Assembly (NCBI GenBank): GCA_005862285.1
Contig: SZXW01000010.1
Span: 558,001-622,000, forward strand
Reading direction: 5' to 3'
From: Chlorobium sp.
GTDB lineage: Bacteria; Bacteroidota; Chlorobiia; Chlorobiales; Chlorobiaceae
DNA length: 64,000 bases
The position numbers were made by a program, and so were the translations under genes. Positions within the stretch are counted from its first letter, which is position 1. Every line of letters begins with the position of its first letter. This document shows positions 24,728 through 34,024 of the stretch, piece by piece. The notes beneath the pieces are model-generated. The model saw only the letters and a list, made by a program, of their open reading frames with translations. It was not told the origin of the DNA and searched no databases.

Positions 24728-25320
24728 CTCTGGGAGAAACAAAGATATCCGAATACCTCCAGGAGCTTGCGAGCGCGAGTTCAACGCCGGGAGGAGGTTC
24801 TGCGGCAGCCCTGACCGCTGCGCAGGGTACGGCACTGCTTGCCATGGTATGCCGGTTGACCATCGGAAAGAAAAAATTCGCTGATGTCGAGGATGAGGTT
24901 CGGTCGATCCTTGCCACTCTCGATAACGATCTGAAAATTACTCAGGAACTGGCTGACAGTGATATCCGGATGTTTCAGACCGTTATGGCTGCATACAAGC
25001 TCCCAAAGGAAACAGAGACGGAGGCTGAGGCGAGAGCGGGGGAGATCCAGAGTGCCCTGAAAACCTGCTCTGACGTGCCGTTCGAACTTTTCAAAACCTG
25101 TCTCTTTATGCTGCCTCTGGCTGACCGGCTCGAACAGATCTGCAATCCCGCTGTCAGGAGTGATGTCGTTGTCGGGCGATACCTGCTGCTTGCCGCGCTG
25201 TATTCGGCACAGGCAAATGTTGAAATCAACCTTGCCGGTATTACCGATGATTCTTTCTCTGCAGAGAAGAGAGAGTTTATGGAAGTCAGTATCAGGGAGA
25301 TGAAGCTCCATCCGCTGTAA
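24724..25320 (+). CDS. fchA: Methenyltetrahydrofolate cyclohydrolase / formiminotetrahydrofolate cyclodeaminase family (FchA-like)
   Basis: LGETKISEYLQELASASSTPGGGSAAALTAAQGTALLAMVCRLTIGKKKFADVEDEV. GTG start overlaps the upstream stop (GTGA). Confidence 0.9.
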   Translation: MTLGETKISEYLQELASASSTPGGGSAAALTAAQGTALLAMVCRLTIGKKKFADVEDEVRSILATLDNDLKITQELADSDIRMFQTVMAAYKLPKETETEAEARAGEIQSALKTCSDVPFELFKTCLFMLPLADRLEQICNPAVRSDVVVGRYLLLAALYSAQANVEINLAGITDDSFSAEKREFMEVSIREMKLHPL

Positions 25321-25439
25321 GTTACCTGTCATAGCGTTCCCGTATGAAAGTTATAGCGGCAATTCTTTTCTGTCAGTTTTCCGTTCCATCCCTGTTTCTT
25401 CGAAAGGTTTGAATTTCAGTTTCAGGAAAGGATGACTCT

Positions 25440-27320
25440 TCAGCTATTCTGCCTGACTGTTTTCGGGGATAGTGCCATGATATTAGAACGCTCCGGCTTG
25501 AGAAAGCTTGTATAGAGAGAAAATGTCGAACCGAAGAAACGCCAGAGTTCAAGGTCACTCAAAGTCAGAAGGTGCTGCCTGATAAATGTCATGCTGCTCA
25601 GCAGCAGGTCGGGATTGTTCTTGATGATTTCGCCGGAACACAGGATGCTGTTGATCCTGTCAACAGAAACTGACTTCGCATAGGCGACAAGGTCTTTCAG
25701 CCTGATGACGGCATTCGGAGCAGTGCGTTCGTCTTTTCTTTCGGTAAACCTCATCATGCGTTTTGTGCCCTCCTGATCGAGCATTATATCCACTGCTTTT
25801 CCGAGAGAATGTTCGATGCTTATGACCATCGGGCTTTTCCATTTCTTTTTCGTAAAGTCATCCCTTTCAAGCTCGATCACCGGTTCTTTTGCCGAATACA
25901 TCGCGAGTGCACCGTAAAAGGCATCGATGAACTCCTCTTCAGAAAGCATCTTGTTGGTTTTCATAAGCAGGCTCAGCGTGAGGAACCGGCTCAACAAGTC
26001 GATCAGGATGCTTCTGGCTCCATTTTTCCTGATAACCGAGTGATAGCTGCTGAAGGCAAAATGGCAGTAAGCCATCATTTTCACGATGGTCTGCACATCC
26101 ATCGATGCTGTTCTGATTACCGGAGAGAAATTGTTGTAGAGGTCCCAGTCGTATGAAACGATGTTTCCGGCATTTTTATATTCATCGAATATTTTAGTAC
26201 CAGGATATGGTGTCATGACCATAAAGAGGGCTTTGTCGATACGAAGGCTTTTGGCGTATTCCGGGTAAGCCATTGTATCTTCGACCGTTTCGGAATGGTG
26301 CCCGATGATGAAATAGCCTTCCGTTTTGATTTTGTGTTTCTTGGCAAGTTCTATCGCACGCTCGACATCACCGAGCATGTTTTTTTTGTTCATCAGTTCG
26401 AGGGTTCTCGGATTGGGGCTTTCGATGCCGAGTCCAATCTGGCAAAGTCCTATACGATGAAGTTTTTCGAGTATCCGTTCAGCCCGGATCAGATCCTTGA
26501 CGCGGCTTTCCGAGCCGAATTTGAAATTCGTAAATCCGCGTTCGATCATGAGGTCACAGATTTTTTCAGCCCGGGTGATGTTGGTGAGAAAATTCGCGTC
26601 CCAGATCTTGATCAGTTTTTTCTTTTTCGGATCATGGAGCAGGGCCAGTTCCTCGACAACATTCTCCGCGCTTCTTCCCCTCCAGCTCTTGTGCATCAGG
26701 TCGTTCGCACAGAATGAACAGCTCCAGGGACAGCCGCGGGAAGTGTATATCGTATCTATTGAATAGTTCGAGCCTTTTTCGCCGAACCGTTCGGGACGAA
26801 GGCTGCGCAGCGGAAATACTATTGAATCGACATCGCCGATCACTGGTCGCACACCTGTGAAGGTTACGCTTCCATTCTCCATACAGGCGAGACCCCTGAC
26901 CTCTTTCGATGGTCCTTTCAGAACCAGTTCCCTGAAGGTCTCTTCACCTTCGCCGATCACGACAGCATCGACGCAGCCGAGCCCGAGAACTTCTTCGGGG
27001 AGGGAAGTCGGATGGAAGCCTCCCATCACGACGAAAGCTCCGTTTTCCCTGGCAATCCTTGCAAGCTTTACTGCATTATTGAACCCTCCGGTCATCGATG
27101 AAATACCGACCAGATCGACAGGATGCCGCTTGAACATAGCCCGGAAACTGTCAAAGATGCCTTCGTTGAAATAATTGTCAGGCATGACAAGGGTTTCGAC
27201 ATCGTTTTTTATAGCAGAGGCAAGATAGCAGACCCCGATAGCGTCGGAGATGAACCTCGGAATCGGCGGGGTCATCGACTGGGGTGCTTCGACAAGACAG
27301 ACGTGTTTGAAGTATGCCAT
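25440..27320 (-). CDS. B12-binding domain radical SAM protein (BchE/cyclase-methyltransferase-like superfamily)
   Basis: N-terminal cobalamin-binding-like region (VDLVGISSMTGG, VVMGGFHPTSLPEEVLGLGCVDAVVIGEGEETF) and radical SAM motif SRGCPWSCSFCAN (CxxxCxxC). Confidence 0.88.
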   Translation of the reverse strand: MAYFKHVCLVEAPQSMTPPIPRFISDAIGVCYLASAIKNDVETLVMPDNYFNEGIFDSFRAMFKRHPVDLVGISSMTGGFNNAVKLARIARENGAFVVMGGFHPTSLPEEVLGLGCVDAVVIGEGEETFRELVLKGPSKEVRGLACMENGSVTFTGVRPVIGDVDSIVFPLRSLRPERFGEKGSNYSIDTIYTSRGCPWSCSFCANDLMHKSWRGRSAENVVEELALLHDPKKKKLIKIWDANFLTNITRAEKICDLMIERGFTNFKFGSESRVKDLIRAERILEKLHRIGLCQIGLGIESPNPRTLELMNKKNMLGDVERAIELAKKHKIKTEGYFIIGHHSETVEDTMAYPEYAKSLRIDKALFMVMTPYPGTKIFDEYKNAGNIVSYDWDLYNNFSPVIRTASMDVQTIVKMMAYCHFAFSSYHSVIRKNGARSILIDLLSRFLTLSLLMKTNKMLSEEEFIDAFYGALAMYSAKEPVIELERDDFTKKKWKSPMVISIEHSLGKAVDIMLDQEGTKRMMRFTERKDERTAPNAVIRLKDLVAYAKSVSVDRINSILCSGEIIKNNPDLLLSSMTFIRQHLLTLSDLELWRFFGSTFSLYTSFLKPERSNIMALSPKTVRQNS

Positions 27321-27694
27321 CCTGGAACCGGTCAAAATTGAAGAATACGTCAATGGCATTACCGGTTTACACGAAAGAAGGGAGAACCGGCAGAAATTGT
27401 TGTAACGCGATATATTTTACGGATATCATTCATTCCGAAAATCAGTTATACCAGAGTCAAGGTTTGCTTGGCAAGTTTTTCGTGAGAGAAGGTCGTTTTT
27501 TTCTACAGGAATGATGTCCGGAAATTTCTTATCATCAAAAATATACAAATTATTTTTCCTGATTATCCATCAATATCCGGGAACAAAGGCTGAAAGAAAT
27601 CCGGAGATGCAGGTGCCGGATCTCCTTTTGGATACGAAAGGTTTTTTGTTGCCGGCTTCCGGTACTTCCATCATTTGAGTGTAACAGCTTCATG

Positions 27695-29365
27695 TCAGAT
27701 CTGGTTGACATATTGCCTGAACAGTCTGACAAGATCATTTTTACCTGCGGCCCTGAGTATCGAATTGCGGCGGTGACTGTCCGACACAATTTTGCTGAAA
27801 GCGCCGATAAGTTTGATGTGGATATTTGGTTCTGAACCCGGCGAAAGGAGCAGGAACATGATCCTTGCCGAATTGCCGGAATCGTTGTCATAAATGCCGA
27901 TTTTGCTGACCCCTACAGCAACAACAGGCATTTTCATGTTTTCAAGCTTTGCATGGGGGATGGCGATATCTTCACCGATGAATGTGCTTCCTTGCTTTTC
28001 GCGTTCGAATACGGCATCAAACGCATCATTTTCATTGATTTCAGGATTTGCATTCGAACATTCATGTACGAGTTGCGCAATAGCTTTCTCTTTTTCCATA
28101 ACGTTTCCCCAGACGATAACACGTGCCTTTCTGAGCGGCTGCTTCCATTCGTTCTGCAATCTGTTTCCGGGGAAAAGATTGTCTTTGATATCCGAGAGGT
28201 ATTGCACGGGAGTTCTGGATGTGCTTTCATGACCTGTATCTCTGACGTCGAGAACGGTAATACGAATGTCACGGCTTTCGTCGATCAATCGTTCGATAAC
28301 GGTTTGTTTGCCGGCGAGCCTCTCAAGGAACGACAATTTCCGGCCGGAGTTGCCGATTATGATGTTTCCCACCCGATATTCACGGGCAAACTGCAGGATT
28401 GTTTTTACCAGGTCGTTACCTTTGTAGGTAAAGACTGTGGCTCCGAGATCCTGTGCGAGAGCCAGCGTTTTTGACATCGCTCTCTGAACTCCGGCATCTA
28501 CCTTAACTGGATTTTCTGATAATCTCTGAACATAAACAGCATACCAGTTCCTGTTCAGACGGCCCGCGATTCTTGAAGCGTATCGGAGAATCGTTTCGCT
28601 GTTTGTCGTTTTCGAACTGAGACAGACCATCAACTGATCCGGAATCGAAGTGGTTTCATCGAGCGAGGGAATCCGTCTTTTCGAGTCGATCTGCGCTGCA
28701 AGCTCCCTGAGCGTGAGTTCCCGTAATTGTTCGAGATTATCCTGTCTGAAAAAATTATCAAGCGCGGTTTCTATTTTTCCGGGAACGTACACTTTACCTT
28801 CCTGCAAACGCTGTCTCAGGTCATCCGTCGTGATATCGACATTGACCAGTTCATCCGCGAGAGCAATGATCCTGTCCGGAACCCGTTCCTTCACTTTGAC
28901 ACCCGTAGCTTTTTCGACAGTTTCGTAAAGGCTTTCGAGATGCTGGACATTCAGGGTCGATATGACATGGATCCCTGCGGCCAGGATTGATTCCACATCT
29001 TCATACCGTTTGGCGTTTCTGCTTCCGGGAATATTGGTATGGGCAAGTTCATCGACAAGCACGACATCCGGTTTCCTTTCAAGGACGGCATCGAGGTCCA
29101 TTTCAGTTATCTCGATGCCCCGGTATTCGACAGCTTTTCTTGGAATAAACTCAATACCTTCAAGTAATGCTTCCGTTTCTTTTCTTCCATGGGTTTCAAC
29201 GATGCCGGCCACAACATCGATACTGCTCGATCTGAGACGCTTTGCCTCCTGCAGCATCAGGTATGTTTTACCGACCCCTGCACAATAGCCGAGGTATATT
29301 TTAAGCTTTCCCCTCTGGGATTGCCGTATCAGTTTCAGAAAGCTTTGTGCCCGGTCCGGTTCCAT
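27695..29365 (-). CDS. KdpD N-terminal sensor + Usp domain fused to C-terminal PTS EIIA (fructose/Ntr-type) domain; no histidine kinase
   Basis: KLKIYLGYCAGVGKTYLMLQEAKRL...VDELAHTNIPGSRNAKRYEDVE (KdpD). aa ~414-556 ARVIVWGNVMEKEKAIAQLVHEC...AVFEREKQGSTFIGEDIAIPHAKLENMKMPVVAVGV (EIIA, His in AIPHA at codon 27953..27955). Confidence 0.88.
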   Translation of the reverse strand: MEPDRAQSFLKLIRQSQRGKLKIYLGYCAGVGKTYLMLQEAKRLRSSSIDVVAGIVETHGRKETEALLEGIEFIPRKAVEYRGIEITEMDLDAVLERKPDVVLVDELAHTNIPGSRNAKRYEDVESILAAGIHVISTLNVQHLESLYETVEKATGVKVKERVPDRIIALADELVNVDITTDDLRQRLQEGKVYVPGKIETALDNFFRQDNLEQLRELTLRELAAQIDSKRRIPSLDETTSIPDQLMVCLSSKTTNSETILRYASRIAGRLNRNWYAVYVQRLSENPVKVDAGVQRAMSKTLALAQDLGATVFTYKGNDLVKTILQFAREYRVGNIIIGNSGRKLSFLERLAGKQTVIERLIDESRDIRITVLDVRDTGHESTSRTPVQYLSDIKDNLFPGNRLQNEWKQPLRKARVIVWGNVMEKEKAIAQLVHECSNANPEINENDAFDAVFEREKQGSTFIGEDIAIPHAKLENMKMPVVAVGVSKIGIYDNDSGNSARIMFLLLSPGSEPNIHIKLIGAFSKIVSDSHRRNSILRAAGKNDLVRLFRQYVNQI

Positions 29366-29399
29366 GGTTTTCAGTATGAAAATATTGCGGGAAGCACGG

Positions 29400-29990
29400 T
29401 CAATATTGCTGATGGTCGAGTGCGAGATTCAGTTTGAGCACATTGACCAATTGATTGTTTTCGCCTGGCAGTGTTTTGGCCGATAATTGGTCATTGATAA
29501 CTGCAAGTACTTTTTCAGCCGGCAGATGACGGGCATTGGCCACGCGTACGGCCTGATATCTTGCGGCTGCGGCTGTGATATGCGGGTCGAGACCGCTGCC
29601 GGAAGCTGCGACGAGATCGACTGGAACCGGGTTGTTTACCGTCGTACCGTATGTTTTCAATGTTGCTGCAGCCCGTTTGCGCAACTCGGCTGAAGCGGGT
29701 GAAAGATTGCTTCCTCCCGCGGAAGCAGCGTTATAGTCAACTGCGGACGGCCGTGACCAGAAATATTCAGGTCGTGAAAATTTCTGGGCGATCAGTTCAC
29801 TGCCGGCAATTCTCCCGTCAGCACTGATCAGTGACCCTGAAGCGCCGGCAGGGAAAATGGTTTTGCCGGCAAAAAGCAGAATCGCCGTATACAAGCCGCT
29901 GCAGACAAACATCGTTACTGCAAGAATGCGAACAGCGGCCGACAGTTGATCGATCTGCCCTGTTACAGATGATGTCGGATTTTCATTCAT
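29400..29990 (-). CDS. kdpC: Potassium-transporting ATPase subunit C
   Basis: FSRPEYFWSRPSAVDYNAASAGGSNLSPAS...DLVAASGSGLDPHITAAAARYQAVRVA. Confidence 0.96.
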   Translation of the reverse strand: MNENPTSSVTGQIDQLSAAVRILAVTMFVCSGLYTAILLFAGKTIFPAGASGSLISADGRIAGSELIAQKFSRPEYFWSRPSAVDYNAASAGGSNLSPASAELRKRAAATLKTYGTTVNNPVPVDLVAASGSGLDPHITAAAARYQAVRVANARHLPAEKVLAVINDQLSAKTLPGENNQLVNVLKLNLALDHQQY

Positions 29991-30008
29991 TTCGGTAAAT
30001 TTTTAAAG

Positions 30009-32087
30009 TTAAAACAATCCTGTCAAGGCGAGAACCATGTCAATCAGCTTGATTCCTGCGAATGGCATGAGGATGCCTCCAACCCCATAGACAAGCAGAT
30101 TCTTTCTCAGGATGACATCTGCGCCGAACGGCCTGTATTTCACTCCCTTGATGGCTATCGGAATGAGCGCCGGAATAATGACGGCATTGAAAATGAGTGC
30201 CGATAGAATAGCGCTCTGCGGTGTGCTCAGGTGCATGATATTGAGAATATTGAGCCCCGGAAGCGCCAGAATGAACATGGCGGGAATGATGGCAAAATAC
30301 TTCGAGATATCGTTGGCAATGGAAAACGTGGTCAAAGCTCCTCTTGTCATCAGCAGCTGTTTGCCGATTTCGATAACTTCGACAAGTTTTGTCGGGTCAC
30401 TGTCGAGGTCTACCATGTTTCCAGCCTCTTTTGCCGCCTGTGTTCCGGAATTCATGGCAACGCCGATATCGGCCTGTGCCAGGGCGGGAGCATCGTTGGT
30501 GCCGTCACCCATCATGGCAACCAGCCTTCCTTTCTGCTGTTCCTTCCGGATATAGCCGAGTTTGTCTTCAGGGCGTGCTTCCGCAATGTAATCATCCACA
30601 CCGGCCTCTCTGGCGATTGCTGCGGCAGTCAGCGGATTATCACCCGTAACCATCACGATGCGCAATCCCATGGCTCGCAATCTCGTAAAACGCTCGAATA
30701 TCCCCGGTTTAAGGATATCGGCAAGCCCAACGACACCGAGCGCTTCATTTCCTTCTGCAACGATAATAGGGGTCATTCCTTTTTTTGCTACCTCTTCAAC
30801 CAGGAGCTGCAGTTCTTCGGGAACGATCCCTCCCTGTCTGATGATGAAATTCCGGATGGCATCCGGTGCGCCTTTCCGCAGGGAAGTGCCATCCTGACGG
30901 TCTACTCCGCTCAGTCTCGACTGTGCTGTGAACGGAATGACGGTATCGGCAGTTTCTTCCGGAGCCGTTGTCCCGAGCAGCTGTTCGCCAAGTTTTACGA
31001 TGGATTTTCCTTCGGGTGTACCGTCACCTGCAGATGCCTGCATGGCTATAGCCGCAAGGTGTTCAGTCGTTATACCGGGCAGGGGCCGGTAACAGTTGGC
31101 CTGTCTGTTGCCTATGGTTATGGTGCCGGTCTTGTCAAGAAGAAGGGTGTCCACATCGCCTGCAAGTTCAACCGCTTTTCCGCTTTTGGCAAGGACGTTC
31201 GCCGACAGGGCCCGGTTCATTCCAGCAAGTCCGATTGCCGAAAGCAGGGCGCCTATGGTGGTTGGTATCAGGCAGACGAGCAGTGCGACAAGGGTTGGAA
31301 CAGGGATATCGATATTGAAATATTTTCCGATAGGCCACAACGAACCGGTTACCAGAAGAAATGCAAGGGTGAGGCCCGAAAGGGTTACCGTAAGTGCCAG
31401 TTCGTTCGGGGTTTTCTGGCGGACCGCTCCTTCCACCAAAGCAATCATTCTGTCAAGAAACGAGTTTCCCGATGAAGCGGTGATTTTCACCAGAATCGTA
31501 TCGGAAAGAACGCGTGTTCCTCCGACAACACCGGCCTGATCGCTTCCAGCCTCGCGCAGAACCGGAGCCGATTCTCCGGTAATGGCTGACTCGTCGATCA
31601 TGGCCGCTCCTTTGATTACCTCACCGTCCCCTGGAATGTTTTCGCCTGCCGAAACAATTACGACATCGTTTTCCCGGAGTTCGTCGGAACTTGTCATGAT
31701 CTCCTTTCCATCGAGAATTTTTCTCGCCGATGTTTTTTTTCTGACGTTTTTCAAGCTGTCAGCCTGCGCTTTACCGCGTGCTTCGGCAAGGGCTTCGGCA
31801 AAATTCGAAAAAAGCACGGTGAGCCAGAGCACCAGGGTGACCGAGAGATTGTACGTGAAGTTTCCCCTGCCCGAGAAGTTATCGGAAATAGTTACCAGAG
31901 TCGTGAGTAATGCTCCGGCTTCCGTTACGAACATGACCGGATTTTTTACCATTGCCCGGGGATCCAGGCTGCCCAGGGCTCTTGCCGAAGCTTTGAGCAC
32001 CAGTTTCTTTTCAAATATGGATGCCGTTCTTGTATGTCGGCGGGTTATTTTCGCCGATGTGCCGTTCGTTGTAATCGTGTCGTTCAT
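30009..32087 (-). CDS. kdpB: Potassium-transporting ATPase subunit B
   Basis: DTLLLDKTGTITIGNRQA; AMMGDGTNDAPALAQADIGVAMNSGTQAAKEAGNMVDLDSDPTKL. Confidence 0.98.
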   Translation of the reverse strand: MNDTITTNGTSAKITRRHTRTASIFEKKLVLKASARALGSLDPRAMVKNPVMFVTEAGALLTTLVTISDNFSGRGNFTYNLSVTLVLWLTVLFSNFAEALAEARGKAQADSLKNVRKKTSARKILDGKEIMTSSDELRENDVVIVSAGENIPGDGEVIKGAAMIDESAITGESAPVLREAGSDQAGVVGGTRVLSDTILVKITASSGNSFLDRMIALVEGAVRQKTPNELALTVTLSGLTLAFLLVTGSLWPIGKYFNIDIPVPTLVALLVCLIPTTIGALLSAIGLAGMNRALSANVLAKSGKAVELAGDVDTLLLDKTGTITIGNRQANCYRPLPGITTEHLAAIAMQASAGDGTPEGKSIVKLGEQLLGTTAPEETADTVIPFTAQSRLSGVDRQDGTSLRKGAPDAIRNFIIRQGGIVPEELQLLVEEVAKKGMTPIIVAEGNEALGVVGLADILKPGIFERFTRLRAMGLRIVMVTGDNPLTAAAIAREAGVDDYIAEARPEDKLGYIRKEQQKGRLVAMMGDGTNDAPALAQADIGVAMNSGTQAAKEAGNMVDLDSDPTKLVEVIEIGKQLLMTRGALTTFSIANDISKYFAIIPAMFILALPGLNILNIMHLSTPQSAILSALIFNAVIIPALIPIAIKGVKYRPFGADVILRKNLLVYGVGGILMPFAGIKLIDMVLALTGLF

Positions 32088-32126
32088 CTTGTCAATGCTG
32101 TGATGTTGATGATATAAAGTTGCTTT

Positions 32127-33794
32127 TCAATGCATTACCGAAGAAAGATGGTCAGCCACCGGCCCGAGCACAGCCACCGGGAGAAAAAGAAGGGCCCCGA
32201 TGAAAACCACGCTGCCGAGTATGATCGATGCGAAGAGCACCGTGTCGGTTTTCAGAGTGCCGCTGGTTTCCGGTACCGTTTTTTTAGCCGCAAGTGAGCC
32301 GGCAATGGCAAGAGGAAGAATGATGGGCACATATCTGCCCACAAGCATAACGATTCCTGTAGCTATATTCCATGAAACCGTGTTATCTCCAAGCCCTTCA
32401 AAACCGGAACCGTTGTTTGCCGCTGCCGAGGTGAATTCGTACATGATCTCGGTAAATCCGTGTGCTCCGCTGTTCAGCACCGTCGATGCACCCCACGGTG
32501 TCGATGCGAACAGTGCGGTTCCGCCAAGAATCAACAGGGGGTGAACCAGAAGGGCGAGCAGGGCTAGCTTCATTTCATGGGTTTCGACCTTTTTTGCGAA
32601 ATATTCGGGAGTTCTTCCCACCATCATACCGCAGATGAAGACACCGACGATGATGAAGATGAACATGTTGATCAATCCTACTCCAACACCCCCGAAAACG
32701 ACGTTCAGCCACATACCCGCAAGAGGAATCAGTCCTGTCAGGGGGTTGAGACTGTCATGCATGCAGTTTACCGAACCGTTGCTTGTTGCCGTGGTCACGG
32801 CAGCCCACAAGGCACCTGCTCCCTGCCCGAAGCGAAGCTCCTTTCCTTCGAGGTTCGGTCCCGATGTAACAGGCAGTCCGGCGAATGCTGCGGATGGAGC
32901 ATGTTCGAGGTTCATGGCAATCAAGACTTTGATGACAAGAAGTACCATCATCACCGAAAAAATGACAGCCGCATCCTTTTTGCGCCCGGTGATGAACCCG
33001 AACATCCAGACGGATGCCATGGGGATGATGATGATTGCCATACATTCAACAATGTTGGTGAATGCCGAAGGGTTTTCGAAAGGATGGGCAGAGTTGGGAC
33101 CGAAATATCCGCCGCCGTTGGTGCCCAGCTGTTTGATCGCAACCATGGCGGCAACGGGACCCCGGGCAATGGTTTGCGTGGCTCCTTCAAGCGTTTTTGC
33201 AACCGCAGCACCTTCGAAAGTCATGGGGACACCGCCGGCCATGAGTATGATGGCGAGGATCAGGGAGAGAGGGAGCAGTATCAGGAGCGTCGCATTGGTA
33301 AAATCCCGGAAGAAATTACCCATCATGGTCTTGCCCGCCAGGCCTCTCGCAAGGGCGGCAAGGCAGGCGATCCCTGTCGCCGCGGAAATGAACTGCAGCC
33401 ACATGAGGCCGAACAGCTGGGAAAAATAGCTCATGAATACTTCGCCGGAATAATGCTGGAGGTTCGTGTTCGTTACGAACGAAGACACGGTATTGAAAAT
33501 CAGGCTTGCCTCCAGTGCTGTTTTTCCGTCGGGGTTGAGAGGCAGTCCCTGCTGAAAGGCGAGAATGATCGTCACGACTGCGAACATCAGGATATTGACA
33601 AGCATCATGGACCAGGAATATTCTTTCCAGTTCTGGGGTTTCTTTGTGATTTCCCCTCCGATCGGGCCGGTTATTTTGCCCGGATTCATTCCGGACCTGG
33701 TGTTGTTATCGAGAACATAAGCCATATATCTGCCAAGCGGCCACGAAAGCAGGGCCGGAATGGCAAGGACCATAAATCCGAGTAACAGTTCCAT
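32127..33794 (-). CDS. kdpA: Potassium-transporting ATPase subunit A
   Basis: SFVTNTNLQHYSGE...GTNGGGYFGPNSAHPFENP...NNGSGFEGL. Confidence 0.97.
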   Translation of the reverse strand: MELLLGFMVLAIPALLSWPLGRYMAYVLDNNTRSGMNPGKITGPIGGEITKKPQNWKEYSWSMMLVNILMFAVVTIILAFQQGLPLNPDGKTALEASLIFNTVSSFVTNTNLQHYSGEVFMSYFSQLFGLMWLQFISAATGIACLAALARGLAGKTMMGNFFRDFTNATLLILLPLSLILAIILMAGGVPMTFEGAAVAKTLEGATQTIARGPVAAMVAIKQLGTNGGGYFGPNSAHPFENPSAFTNIVECMAIIIIPMASVWMFGFITGRKKDAAVIFSVMMVLLVIKVLIAMNLEHAPSAAFAGLPVTSGPNLEGKELRFGQGAGALWAAVTTATSNGSVNCMHDSLNPLTGLIPLAGMWLNVVFGGVGVGLINMFIFIIVGVFICGMMVGRTPEYFAKKVETHEMKLALLALLVHPLLILGGTALFASTPWGASTVLNSGAHGFTEIMYEFTSAAANNGSGFEGLGDNTVSWNIATGIVMLVGRYVPIILPLAIAGSLAAKKTVPETSGTLKTDTVLFASIILGSVVFIGALLFLPVAVLGPVADHLSSVMH

Positions 33795-33805
33795 AGGATG
33801 ATTGA

Positions 33806-33886
33806 TTAGAATTTTTCAGGTTTCAGGATCGCGAATACCAGGTAGATCATGCATGCAATCAGGGTGACAAGGACAATTATGTTCAC
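33806..33886 (-). CDS. kdpF: KdpF small membrane subunit (26 aa)
   Basis: GTG start at 33886; reverse strand reads MNIIVLVTLIACMIYLVFAILKPEKF*, with the KdpF-like ...YLxFAILxPEKF ending, directly upstream of kdpA. Not in the supplied ORF track (too short). Confidence 0.85.
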   Translation of the reverse strand: MNIIVLVTLIACMIYLVFAILKPEKF

Positions 33887-33896
33887 AGGCGCCTCT

Positions 33897-33989
33897 CTAT
33901 TTGGTTATGATGTTGATGAGTATTGCAAAAGCCGCGAAGGCGAAAAAAATCAGAATGCTAAAAAACAGATAGTGATATACTTTCAGCAT
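33897..33989 (-). CDS. Unlisted 30-aa single-span membrane peptide upstream of kdpF
   Basis: AAAAGGAGTTCGCC ATG; MLKVYHYLFFSILIFFAFAAFAILINIITK*. Good Shine-Dalgarno, ends 10 nt before the kdpF start. Confidence 0.6.
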   Translation of the reverse strand: MLKVYHYLFFSILIFFAFAAFAILINIITK

Positions 33990-34024
33990 GGCGAACTCCT
34001 TTTATTGGTTGAATACTGTTCCTT

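Noticed and set aside
30231-33785. + strand ORFs of 414 and 402 aa opposite kdpB/kdpA
   Set aside because: Antisense shadows; the minus strand encodes canonical KdpB and KdpA motifs.
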